Assembly (NCBI RefSeq): GCF_038396675.1
Contig: NC_088933.1
Span: 13,667,501-13,731,500 of the forward strand
Reading direction: 5' to 3'
Length of the DNA stretch: 64,000 bases
Source of the DNA: Hydra vulgaris
Taxonomy: Eukaryota; Cnidaria; Hydrozoa; Anthoathecata; Hydridae
Below are positions 53,701 to 64,000 of this stretch, in pieces. Each line of letters begins with the position of its first letter. Positions within the stretch are counted from its first letter, which is position 1. The position numbers were made by a program, and so were the translations under genes. The notes below the pieces were generated by a model that searched no databases, was not told the origin of the DNA, and saw nothing but the letters and a program-made list of their open reading frames with translations.

Positions 53701-53996
53701 CTAACTTTGAGTATTCCAATTATATTTATGTAAAAATTTTAAATTAAAGACCTTAAAAAGTTAGTATATGGACATTTCTTTTTTAAATTTCAATTTTCTG
53801 TCAGTATATTTAGTTTTTTTAAATGCGAAAATAATGACTTTTTAGCAGATTTTTAATATCAATTTTCTAAAAATGTGATACCTCCCAGATTTTTCTAAAT
53901 ATGAAAATGAAGTGTCCAGATGTCCCACTTACTATAACTATTAACATTTTTAGGGTACTCGGATAGTAAACTTAAACCCTAAATTTCTGAGCTGTG
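50798..53996 (-). mobile_element. RAG1-related (Chapaev-like) DNA transposon, second complete copy
   Basis: Inverted ends of about 200 bp: left CACAGTTTAGAAACTTAGGG, right (inverted) CACAGCTCAGAAATTTAGGG, both continuing TTTAAGTTTACTATC. CAAC lies immediately outside both ends (50794-50797 and 53997-54000), a perfect 4-bp target duplication. Length 3199 bp. The minus strand encodes a multi-exon transposase with inactivating changes. Confidence 0.9.
51391..53440 (-). pseudogene. RAG1-related transposase, multi-exon, inactivated
   Basis: Segments from 5' to 3': 53020-53440 (LCPGCKKNLYLCKAGK and LCQICFCEIAKGKTHKC, zinc region, with a TGA inside; donor CAG|GTAAAA); 52572-52948, ending TFVKVGMDSG (D600 region); about 52395-52490, SLASDMKLINMLLGIL; about 52135-52275, KYACAWCEGSSELFSGELRT; 51701-52066, VPLPKLHHLMEFF (D708 region, no Asp), then GYH, a TGA, GTFEGNTCRKIL and FNKVVHGVFGYKLGPNYS; 51391-51617, LGQFNEQTSESCHSEM (E962 region) to the stop. 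Clear splice signals flank most segments. The sequence that should follow VKVGMDSG is missing. Two stops and that gap make it non-functional. Confidence 0.8.
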
Positions 53997-54139
53997 CAAC
54001 AGAAATTAATATTTTCTTTCCCTATTTTTAGGACAAAAAACTTTTAATTGTTCTAACATTTAAATATACGCGCTTTACTTTAAAATATAATAATATGTTT
54101 CCTATAATGAAATTTATCATTCTTAAAAAGTCTCCAAAA

Positions 54140-54597
54140 CTTCATTTTTCCAATGCATTGTAGTTTAGGGGCTTAAGATATGTAGCGCAAATATTGAAAA
54201 AATGCGTGGCTTAAATATTGTCTGAATTTTAAATAAATAACTTTTTTTTTCGTTACTTTGGACCGTTTTTTGTATACTTCCGTCTAAAATGTTTATTTTG
54301 ATTTTATTAGATTCATATTCATTTGTGTAGCATCTTGTTCCAAAAATAATTTTCTAACGCCCCTGCTAAGTCTGGTTCAAGAAATTATCTCATAAGTATT
54401 TTATCAGGGTTCTCGAAACACTTAAAAATTTGCGGGGGCCAAGATTTGTGGTATTATAAAAGTGTTTACTGAGTAGTATTGTAAATGAAACACTTTTACA
54501 ATACCACGCAATAAGTTACGCAATAAGTTACGCATCTTTTTAATGTTTGTGCTACGTTTCTTATGCTCCTACACTACAATGTATTGGAAAAATGAAG
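54140..54597. mobile_element. MITE with CTTCATTTTTCCAATGCATTG ends
   Basis: Inverted arms of about 75 bp (54140-54213 and 54525-54597) around a spacer that itself contains a GTGGTATT...AATACCAC hairpin (54450-54515). No coding frame. Confidence 0.75.
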
Positions 54598-54961
54598 TAT
54601 ATCTATTATTACCTATTAAACATGTTTTTTTATACAAAATTATTTTTAAAGGTTATTGTAATAGCCTACGGCAATATATTTGACAAAAGCTTTTAAATAA
54701 TGGTTGAGTTTTGAACGCAACTATTTTTTTTAAGAAATGACTTTTGGCGAAAGCATATTTATACAATTTTATGTCTAAACAATTTTTAGAAGTTTTTGTA
54801 ACTAATTCATAAATAAACAAAATAACATATATTTTTTAACAGATTTGATGGAACCTAATAACTGATGTATTTACCATTTTAAATATAGTTAAAACTTAAA
54901 TTCTTATTTTAAAGTATTGGTAATTTTTTTTACTATAGAAATATTATAAAGTTAGTTACTT

Positions 54962-55073
54962 AACCGATAGCCCCCTCAAACCTAATCAAATTTTTTGATT
55001 AGGTTCGGGGAGGTTATCGGTGAATTATGTGGCTAAAATTTAACAAATTGTTAATTTGTTAAATTTTAGTCAC
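54962..55073. repeat. Two adjacent hairpins
   Basis: ACCGATAGCCCCCTCAAACC with its inverted match (54962-55021), then ATGTGGCTAAAATTTAACAA with its inverted match (55028-55077). Confidence 0.9.
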
Positions 55074-55074
55074 A

Positions 55075-55479
55075 TAGGGGTTGTCCATAAATTACGTTAA
55101 CACAATAGGGGGGAGGGGGGTCTAAATTCTTTTGGTATTTGTTGACAGGGGGGAGGTCAAAACAAGTTGACGTCAACAATGTTACTTCTTTTAATAAATT
55201 TAGTTGCTTAAAAAAAGGAAAATTAGGCAACGTTTGTTGTTCTTTGTTACATACTCGCTCAACCTTCCGTATTTTAATAAAGCTATTTATATTTCTACTT
55301 TTTAAAAACAGTGTTGAGCTTTAAAAAGACCCGACACGTTCAGAAATAAATAACCACACACGAGATATTTACTCGTAACAATGTTATTTTTTTAAAGTTA
55401 TCGTTTGTTAGTCTGCTAAACAAACAAAGAAGATTTATGTAAGTACTTGGTCTATTATATACTATTTAAACGTTAATAT
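55075..55479 (+). repeat. Dispersed repeat, end GGGGTTGTCCATAAATTAC
   Basis: Inverted homologue of 27730-28165 over about 400 bp. Its distal end forms an inverted repeat with 55735-55790 (ATGTAAGTACTTGGT against ACCATGTACTTACAT), with a hAT-like MITE inserted in the middle. Confidence 0.7.
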
Positions 55480-55733
55480 CAGGGGTCGGCAACCTGCGGT
55501 TGATGCTAGCTCTATGCACAAATACTAATATAATATTGAAATAAAGATTTGGTAGATGATTTGAAAAAATATTTAAAATGAAGATGTTGGTAGTTCTTTA
55601 AGAATTCAGTTTTTAAAGTGCTACCAACATCTTTGTTTCAATATTATATTAATATTTGTGCATGGAGCTAAAGCCGCATCTTGACATCGAAAGAACCACA
55701 CTAGGCTCGCAAGGCGCAGGTTGCCGACTCCTG
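55480..55733. mobile_element. hAT-like MITE
   Basis: 254 bp with ends CAGGGGTCGGCAACCTGCG and, inverted, CAGGAGTCGGCAACCTGCG. CAGGGGTCGGCAACC is typical of hAT ends. The inside has an inverted pair GATGTTGGTAG/CTACCAACATC. An 8-bp duplication is not obvious. Confidence 0.8.
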
Positions 55734-56690
55734 ATGTAAACATTTAAATAATATAATGTTGACCATGTACTTACATAAAACATTTTTGTTTGTACAGCAG
55801 ATTAAAACTTTCTAAATTGCAAATTTTGGCTCTTTTTTCTAAATAGGTTGCTGGTGCCGGGTTTAAACAATTTAAATGCATTTTTCATACAAATTATTAA
55901 ATGCATACTAAACTCTGTTAGAAAGTTAGTTGACTTTTACTGTGAAAAGTTATTTACTTGTAAAACATCTGTTAAAAAATAATGTTAATATATAAATGTT
56001 AAAAATAAGTTGTCATAATATGACAATTTATTTTTAACATTGTAATAACCACTTAAATGTCAGAAAAAATGTTGAATTATTTAAAAATAAATAGAAGTAA
56101 AAAAAGTTATAAATAAATGAGTAGACTTATTTAAACTGAAAAACAGTCACAGCTTTTTACTTTAAACTAAATAATCCATTGATATAAAAACCGTTATTAA
56201 TATTTTATTGAAATCAAAAGATATTAGTTTCAAGCATTTTAGAGTTACAATAAAATATCATGTAAAAATCACGAAACATAGCAAATTTTAAAAGTCAATG
56301 GTTGGTTATAAACGCTTTGTTGTTGCCTGGCAACAAAGCTAATCAAAGAGTTTATCATTAGTATAGAGTATAGACAATAGATTAAAGAACTATAAACACA
56401 CATAAAATATATTTTCTTATATATGGTAGCCCTTTAATAAATCTTACTTCGTCTTTTGACAACCCTAACATCTTGGCGCCCAGGACACGTATGTCCCTTT
56501 TGCCCCTCCCTCTCGTCGGCCTTGCACAAGTGACAATTTAACTCAGCCTTCAGAATCATTTAACTACTAAACATTGTCGCAAGAATAGTTTTTTTATCTT
56601 ATTGGTTGGTTGTTTTTTAAATTGCTATTACTTTTTTTATTTTTAAGTTGATCATTGATTGCTTGTTTTAATTAAGTGTTCTTTTAATTA
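55734..56690. other. No gene seen
   Basis: AT-rich. A short palindrome near 56318-56336 (TTTGTTGTTGCC-GGCAACAAAG). Confidence 0.5.
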
Positions 56691-56692
56691 CC

Positions 56693-56693
<1 letters not shown>

Positions 56694-56752
<59 letters not shown>

Positions 56753-56982
56753 TGTGTGTGTTTATATATGTATGCATGTATGTATTTATGTATATATTTA
56801 TTTATGTATGTATGTATTTATGTATGTATGTATGTATGTATGTATGTATGTATGTATGTATGTTTGTCTGTATGTATGTATGTATGTATGTATGTATGTA
56901 TGTATGTATGTATGTATGTATGTATGTATGTATGTATGTATGTATGTATGTATGTATGTATGTATGTATGTATGTATGTATG
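56694..56982 (+). repeat. Microsatellites (TG)n and (TATG)n
   Basis: About 65 bp of TG, then about 220 bp of TATG with a few variants. Long frames across it are artefacts. Confidence 0.98.
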
Positions 56983-57086
56983 TGTATATATCTATATACT
57001 TCTATATTTTATAAACTTATTACAGCCATGTGGGCTTAATTGTTATTTTTAAAGGGGCTCTATGAAAAGATTGTGGTAACACAAGT

Positions 57087-59738
57087 CATGGCCGTGCACA
57101 AATTTTGGGGGCCCCAAGCATCCTTCAATTTGGGGGTCCAACCTCCCCCTCCTTCGAAAAAAAAAAAGTCTCTTTAAAATTTTTTATTATATTTCTCACG
57201 TATAATAGTAATTAAGTAGTCCAACTTTTGTTTCTTACAATATTTTTTTTGTCTTTTGTTTTGCAAACTCTTCAATCACATCATGGAAATCAAGATATTG
57301 TGCTAATAGACACTCAATAATAAAAATGGCAGGATTACTTGTTTGTTCTTGTCCCATAGTTGACCATAAAAAATTGAAGCAAAAGTAAGCAGTGTAATCA
57401 CTGAATTTTTGAAGAGTTCCCCTCATTTCTGAAAATTTGTGTAACAATTTAAAGGAGTAAAATGGGTTTTCTCCAAAGTTTGCAGAATGATATTGCTTTA
57501 TGCGAAGCAATTTTTCTGTCAGTTCATTTTCAGTCATGTCACTCTTTATGATTGCTTCATACAGTTTTTGATATTCCCACAAAAAAGATGATATAGTAAA
57601 GATTTCTTGAATGGCATAGAGTCAAGAATGTAATAAAAAACCGCTCCAAAATGTTGCTTCCTCTCCTGATTCTGTTTCGGTTGATTCCATGAATCGTTCA
57701 TTACCTTCAATTTGCTCCCAAGCAAAACCTTTTCGCTTCACTTTTTGGTGGATTGGAAATTTAGAACTGATTTTCGCAGCATCTGCAGCCAATTTAGCTT
57801 TTTTCAAAACTGTTGACTATTCCTCCAAAACAGATTTAAGGTGACTGATCAATGCTTGAAAATTTTTCATCTGAATATTGCCTTATATGAATAGTTGCCT
57901 TTTTTGTCTAAATGACCTAGTTTCAGCAATTAATCAATGTGAGGATTTTGATCAAAACTCCAGACATGAGAACACATTTGAAAGAGCTCAAAGATTATAG
58001 GGGACCTCTAATCTCAGTTTTTGTTTGAGACGAATAAATACAAGCTCTGAACTTTTTCTGAAGATTTAATGATTTAACTTAATTGATTAGAGAAAAGACG
58101 AATTACGTCAAGTCTTTTAGTCCATCATGTTACAGGTTGCCTGCAAAAGATACACCATGGAGACTCTTTCCAGTATTTCCCTGCGTTGTGTTTAAACAGT
58201 TCCACAGAAAGTTTCAGCATCTGTACAGCTTGAGGCAGCATTCTGTTCAAACAAATTTAATTAATGACAACCACAGGTTGATAATATAGACAATGGGTTC
58301 TTTATTTGTAGGATTGCTTGAAAACCTTTGACATGTTGGTTCCATTGTCATAGTCTTGGCCACGGCAGTTTTCAAATTAGATTTCTAAAGTTTCCTAAAT
58401 TTCCAGAAATAATCCTGCAAAACAGATCTATTCTTCTTTGGACAATCTACAAAGATAAAAAATCGTTCTTCAATTGAAAATTTTTCAGGTTCTTCTACAT
58501 GTACATATCGAATGATAAATATAATATGTTCAGTAAAGCTTACATCAGCAGTGGCATCTACCATAATTGAAAAATTCTTCTCAGACTTGCATTCTTATAC
58601 GATTCGCCTGCAAACCTCAGCTGCAAAAAGACCAATAAATTCATTTTGAAAACAATGACTGGTGCAATGCACCTGAAACCATTGACCATTGTCCCGTAAT
58701 TGTTTAACTTTCATTACATATCTCTTGAGAATTGGTCATAATGTGAAATTATTTTCAGCAATCCTAAGAAATTTTCATTTGAGAATCTCCAATTAGGTCA
58801 GATTTTCCACAAAAAGCCAATCTACGTTCACAAAGAAACAGTATCACATTCAAGACTTGTTCTATAACTTTTCTCCAGGTAGCTGCTTCGTTGAGGATTT
58901 GGCAATTCACAAAATGTGGAAATATGAAACTTGATTTCCAGATGAAAATAATTGAATTAGAAAACAAAATACTGTTGTCTTTGCTGGGCTAAATTCAAGC
59001 CAATCTCGCGAAAAGGATTCTTCATTTGGCATTCTGATTTTTAAAACAGACATTGAAAATATATGATTTCAAGTATCTTTTGGCATATCCAGTGTAAAGG
59101 GAACGTAACCAGCCCTGACAAACCTATCCAGCTAAGTAAAAAAAATTGAAAAAAGGAAAAAATTTTAATTTTAAAGTCACCAATGTCAAATGGCTGCAGC
59201 AAAGCAGCCCTTTGTTATTGTTATATTATATAAACAATATAGCGGCATATTATATGTAATATATTAGTATAATATATTACATATAATATTGTATGTTTAT
59301 CATTATTAATTTATAAATTAAATTAAATTATATAATCAAACGAATCGCCTGTAAAAACAACTCTTCATAATACGTCACTTTTAAAGTTTGTCTTGCACTA
59401 GGTTTGATTGCATGACAACATTTTCTTAATATTCAAGATAAGCTTAGAAATAAAATTTAAGCAATAGCTTTTCAAGATCAGGGTTAGTTCTATTGACTAT
59501 GATAAAACTTGCTTGCTCTATTGTTGGCGGCATTGAACATTTGTGCTGCATATTTGTGTGAAAAGTTGTACTGATATGCTTTGAGGCGTAAGAATAAAGG
59601 GATGGAAAAAAAAAAACCCCCGGAAGTTTATTGCATTTCTGCGAGTAAATTTTTTTAAGTCAACCACTGGTGGGGGCCCCCATAGGAGCCGGGGCCCCGA
59701 GCAATTTGCTCGGGTGACTCGCCATCTGCACGGCCCTG
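57087..59738 (-). mobile_element. hAT-superfamily DNA transposon, decayed
   Basis: Ends CATGGCCGTGCA (left) and, inverted, CAGGGCCGTGCA (right), each close to a GGGGGCCCC block. Flanking 8-mers ACACAAGT (57079-57086) and ACACCAGT (59739-59746) match at seven of eight bases, the 8-bp duplication expected of hAT. Length 2652 bp. Confidence 0.85.
57235..59110 (-). pseudogene. hAT transposase (ZMYM1-like) remnant
   Basis: Minus-strand pieces: 58750-59100 (FSRDWLEFSPAKTTVFC-type N-terminal part), 58440-58690 (FQNEFIGLFAAEVCRRIV, FSIMVDATADVSFTEHI, IRYVHVEEPEKFSIEERF), about 58330-58380 (AKTMTMEPTC near the DNGxNM position), 57622-57807 and 57235-57582. The order and the VDxTxDxSxxxQ-like motif match hAT transposases of the ZMYM/DUF4371 type. 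Many stops and shifts; a dead copy. Confidence 0.7.
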
Positions 59739-60944
59739 ACACCAGTCATCCGTATTTTCTTTGAGCCCCTGTCTGTTTTATATATTTTCTTTGTGTAACG
59801 TAAAAGTTTCATTGTAATTTTATTATTTATTTTTATGTGAACAGCGAAGTATATATATTAATAAAAAAATATATTACTAAAAAAAAAATATTTAAAAAAA
59901 TCAAAATTTATCACACACAGGTTTTGATTTGTTTTGTGATAAAAGTTTTGTTTTAAATACATCAATCACATAAATTAATTAAAAACTAAAAAACAATGCA
60001 ACTATTTTAATTTACCATGTAGTTATTTAAAATAAAATTATAATTTATGACAATAATCACTTTTTATCATACAAACATTATAACCAATCACATTTTCTTA
60101 AATTTTCTTAAATTCATTCACGATAAAAACTGTTAAATCACTTTAGTTCTCAGTATATACTATATATTCTTGTAAAAATTTTGTAAGATTGATGAAACTG
60201 TGTCACATTGCTCGACGATAAGGCAAGAATGTCTTTTTCCTGCTCATTAAGTTGAATTTTATGTCCATTGCAATATATAAAATGGCAAAATAAAACGTTG
60301 AAAATCTTTTGTTTAAGAAAATGAGTTTAAAAAGAATTATTTTTTTTGAAATCAATTTAGCATAATATATTTATAGTTTTATTACATCAAAAAAAATTTT
60401 AAACTCATAATAAAAATAAATTTGTCTTATCTTGACATGTTATAAAAATGAATATCAGTAGCTGGTTTTAAACTTTAATTTTTCATTACAAATTAAACTG
60501 ATAAAACTTTATGTTTTGTAGATAATCCAAAACTACCAGTCAGATATACTGTTCATTAAATCTTTGATTTTTTTGAACATGCAGCTTATGACGCTTAATT
60601 CTAACATTTTTTTATAAGTATTGTATTTGCAGCAAACTTTCTTGCTTTTTTGATAGCAGTTTTCATATTTCTAGAAATTTCTAGAAATAAGATTTTAAAA
60701 GTACAACTCTTGACTTACCTTTCAATGAACCATGCTGTAAATTTAAAGCAGCTGATGCACTTACCGCTCTCTTCAATTTGTAAAAAAAGTATAAAAGTTT
60801 ATAAGAAATTATCAAGGGGATTTATGTAAATTTTTTTTGCAAATAACACAACTTAAATGACATTTTTTGTGAAAAAAAATGTGCAAAAGAAAACAATTAA
60901 CATATTTTATTAATGTTTAACATTTTAAAATTCGCTATAAATGG
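59739..60944. other. No gene seen
   Basis: AT-rich with no repeat ends recognised. Confidence 0.5.
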
Positions 60945-61085
60945 CCAGCCGATAACTTTCAAATATATGGTATAGTGGATAGTCATCGGCTTGCCACTAA
61001 TGGTCCACTAAATAACCGATGAGCAAAACTACGGTGGATCACTCAAAATTTCTATAGTTTCACTATAGAATGTTTGGGAATTGTA
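60945..61085 (-). repeat. Repeat end TTCCCAAACATTC, inverted relative of 28918-29110
   Basis: Shares TGCCACTAATGGTCCAC and TAAATAACCGATGAGCAAAA with the earlier copy, in opposite orientation. Confidence 0.65.
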
Positions 61086-61477
61086 AAATTTTTGAAATGT
61101 CACATTAAGTTTGAATGTAAATGTGTAAATCAATTTAAACCATAATAATTGCTTGAGGAGAAAAGTACCAAAAATGAGCTTGCATGCTTTTCAAAATTGA
61201 GTTAACGTTTTCTTTTTGTAGTTAATGTAAATCATTACTGATAAGTAAATTATGAAATACTAAATGTATATAGTATATACCATATGTAGTATATATCATA
61301 TAAAAATGTATATAGTATAAATCATATATAGAATCTGTCATAAAATGAATCATAATGGAATCTGTCATATAAACTAAGTTGATAAATTAAAAAGTTATTT
61401 AATTATCCATGTTTACATTTTCGTTGTATAAATTACTTTTAAATTTTTGTTGTTGTTGTTGCTGTTATTATTGTTGT

Positions 61478-61980
61478 TTCAATTTGAAGTTGTTGTTGCT
61501 GTTGTTATTATTATCAAAATTATTATGGGGTTGTCCATAAATTACAGAAAAAAAAGGGACCATACTAAACCTATAACAAGTAATATGAAGTTGAATGATT
61601 TGTTCGTAGAAAATACTTTTTTATTAGGTTATTGTCAAACTTATAAAGTTAGTTGGTGAACATATTTAGCGAGCCTTAATATATATATATATACATGAAA
61701 GTTAGATGTTTCAATTTGAAGTTGTTGTTGCTGTTGTTATTATTATCAAAATTATTATGGGGTTGTCCATAAATTACAGAAAAAAAAGGGACCATACTAA
61801 ACCTATAACAAGTAATATGAAGTTGATAAATGTATATAAAATAAACATTTAGCAACATCTAACTTTCATGTATATATATATATATTAAGGCTCGCTAAAT
61901 ATGTTCACCAACTAACTTTATAAGTTTGACAATAACCTAATAAAAAAGTATTTTCTACGAACAAATCATTCAAGTTCAAA
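61478..61980. repeat. Locally duplicated and inverted segment
   Basis: 61478-61595 is repeated directly at 61709-61826 (TTTCAATTTGAAGTTGTTGT to AAGTTGA). 61596-61708 is present inverted at 61853-61972. Both direct copies carry GGGGTTGTCCATAAATTACA. Confidence 0.85.
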
Positions 61981-62387
61981 TTACCGAGGAAACTAATTAA
62001 ATATAAAAAATATATTTTTAAAAAGATAATGCAAATATAATAAAATTGTTAAAATCATTTAAATACCATGCTAAAAAAACATATTTTTAATCTTGCAGAT
62101 TATAGTTCCAAAGAACTTGTGAAGTTATTTGAATAAATTTTACTTATCGATATTAGTAGTAATTATATATTTATCTTTATATGTATTAGTTATTATATCT
62201 TTGTTAACACATTTGTATATGTTTTGAAATCTTTGAATATATAAAATCGGCAAATAATTATTCCAAAATATCTTTTAAATTGTTCAAATAATTCATTTTC
62301 ATACTATTATCAGTTGTTCTTAAAGTTTTAAGAATCTTTAACAGATTCTTAAAACTTTTTGATGCTTTATCATATTAAAAGTTTCTC

Positions 62388-62457
<70 letters not shown>

Positions 62458-63565
62458 TTTACATTTTTTAATCGTTGTACAATTTTATAAAGTAAATAAT
62501 AAAATAATAATAAACTTTCAGAAATTTACAATGATAAACAATATAAAAAATAAAGACAAGGTATCTGAAAAAAATCATGAAAACTTTGTCGTTGGAGCCT
62601 TAACTAAGCATTTAACAAAGATAAAAGAATTAAAAAAAAAAAAAAAAGAATTACATATCGTATATCGACTATAGCTAAAGATTTCGAAGATTTTCTCATC
62701 AGAGTTGAATTCAGGCGTAAACCAACATTAATATTAGCAAAGTAAAAAGTTTAAAAACAATATATAAAATAAATAAACTTTATATATTCGTAGAGAAGTA
62801 TATATTAAATCAAAAGGTAAACAAATATACATTTTTTTAACTCAATATACTATATAATGAAAGAATAAGGTTAATAGTTTATTTTAAAAATGGCAAAAGT
62901 TAGTAGAGGCGAATCAAAATACTGCCAAACAATTTTATTCAAAGGTGTGGCGCCCAGTTGAAAGTTGTGGCGCCCGATATGCAGCACCAAACTGATTAAA
63001 TTATATTTGACAAAAAGGTTTATTTAAAAAATTTCTCGAAACGTATTTACTAATAAGTAAAAAGCTCTTTGCAAACAGCTAAGAATAAGTTTTTTTTTCC
63101 ATATATATACAAAACATAAAATAGTAAATGCATTTAGCTCGCATATATTTAGAATTCTTATTTCAATATAATGGTTCAAATGAGTGAAGTGATCCACCAA
63201 AATGATTGTACATTAAGGTGGTATAGCACCATCTATATCTACTTTGGGCCCCGACATGTTTTTAAAAATGGAACACTATGATATACATGCATTAACTTGT
63301 TTATTAAACTACAACGGGAGTGAGTGTAAATTCACCAACTAAAGGTTTGGATTTGGAATAAAAAGATTTGTTGGACGGACGTGTTTTGACGGACGTAAAA
63401 GTCACAGTTGGTGTAAGGATACAGTCGTGTTTGATAAGGGAGCCTTACAAAATGAGCTATTTTTACAGAAAATACTTTTAAAAATTTGAGTGCTCTCACA
63501 AAAACCTAGCTAGTTTTAAAAAAAAGGTCTTTGACCTTAAAATTTTTTTTGAACATACTGCTTAT
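61981..63565. other. No gene; TA array at 62390-62454
   Basis: A 65-bp TA microsatellite and a hairpin TTAAGAATCTTTAACAGATTCTTAA at 62325-62353. Nothing coding. Confidence 0.55.
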
Positions 63566-63569
63566 TTTT

Positions 63570-63677
63570 GATGTTGCACGAGTTGATGTTGCACGAGTGT
63601 AGTTGATGTTGCACGAGTGTAGTTGATGTTGCACGAGTGTAGTTGATGTTGCACGAGTTGATGTTGCACGAGTTGAT
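63570..63677 (+). repeat. Tandem repeat of GATGTTGCACGAGTT
   Basis: Seven copies: 15-bp units (GATGTTGCACGAGTT) at the ends and 20-bp units (GATGTTGCACGAGTGTAGTT) in the middle; the last copy is partial. Confidence 0.95.
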
Positions 63678-64000
63678 GTTATGAACTGACTAGAGTTAAA
63701 TAAAATAAATCACACTAAGATTATCTGAAATTCTGAATTTCTTAAAATATAAAAGTATGAAAGTTACTAAAAAAATACTTTGCTTTTAAAAAGTATTCAT
63801 TTACTTTTATTATTCAATTAAAAAGTATTAATCTACTAATTTACAAAGTATTAAATTACTTTACTTTTAAAAAAACGCTAAAAAATCAATTAGTAAAGCG
63901 CTTTCTATTTTTGTTTTTGAGGGATTCAAAACTTCAAAACTTATTATCTAACAAATTTCTAAGAAGGGGAAAATCACCAGAGATAGACAACGAAATTACG
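63678..64000. other. AAGTATT-rich repeat, no gene
   Basis: 63760-63880 resembles the dispersed AAGTAA-rich repeat family. Confidence 0.4.

Noticed and set aside
56659..57052. Three overlapping Cys-Val and Cys-Met-Tyr-Val frames of 104-126 residues
   Set aside because: They translate TG and TATG microsatellites.

Overview
The window is strongly AT-rich eukaryotic DNA: introns of about 80-650 bp with GT-AG borders, long TA, TC, TG and TATG microsatellites, and dense layers of transposable elements. Together with a three-RRM ELAV/Hu gene, this best fits a cnidarian genome, most likely Hydra. That assignment is inference from composition and element types.

Layout. (a) 0.3-5.4 kb, minus strand: a multi-exon RAG1-related gene. 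Its N-terminal exon carries RAG1-style zinc, RING and C2H2 motifs. Nine downstream exons join in one open frame of 669 residues to a stop. (b) 5.5-10.1 kb: a small inverted-repeat element, then a decayed LINE interrupted by a tRNA-derived SINE and by a fold-back element with a 9-bp target duplication, then a second LINE fragment. (c) 10.7-19.7 kb: two nearly identical 1.35-kb inverted arms around about 6.3 kb that includes a broken Ty3/gypsy-type LTR retrotransposon. (d) 19.8-30.5 kb: another LINE piece, GACGTC-rich repeats, microsatellites, a complete but dead pogo element whose protein ends in a PHD-like finger, and a decayed copy of a dispersed repeat protein. (e) 31.2-34.0 kb: a 2.8-kb DNA transposon with 157-bp inverted ends. 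Its termini read CACTGTG and CACAGTG, it is flanked by GGAT on both sides, and it encodes a protein related to the gene in (a). (f) 34-45.5 kb: tandem repeats and several inverted-repeat DNA elements, among them a second pogo/jerky-type copy. (g) 46.6-48.4 kb: the ELAV-like gene, two exons, 376 residues, apparently intact. (h) 50.8-54.0 kb: a third RAG1-related element with long inverted ends and a perfect CAAC target duplication. (i) 54-64 kb: MITEs, a hAT element with its 8-bp duplication, microsatellites and short tandem repeats.

The main result is the set of three divergent RAG1-related sequences. Two of them have clear ends with 4-bp target duplications, which points to the Chapaev superfamily rather than Transib/ProtoRAG (5 bp). 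All three share a D-x-K-[LF] segment a short way before a CxxC pair and, much further on, an EQ-x3-ES motif matching the catalytic Glu region of RAG1. The D708 region of RAG1 has no Asp in the two copies that retain it. Only the ELAV-like gene and perhaps the 312-5448 gene look like host genes; nearly everything else is mobile or repetitive DNA in various stages of decay.
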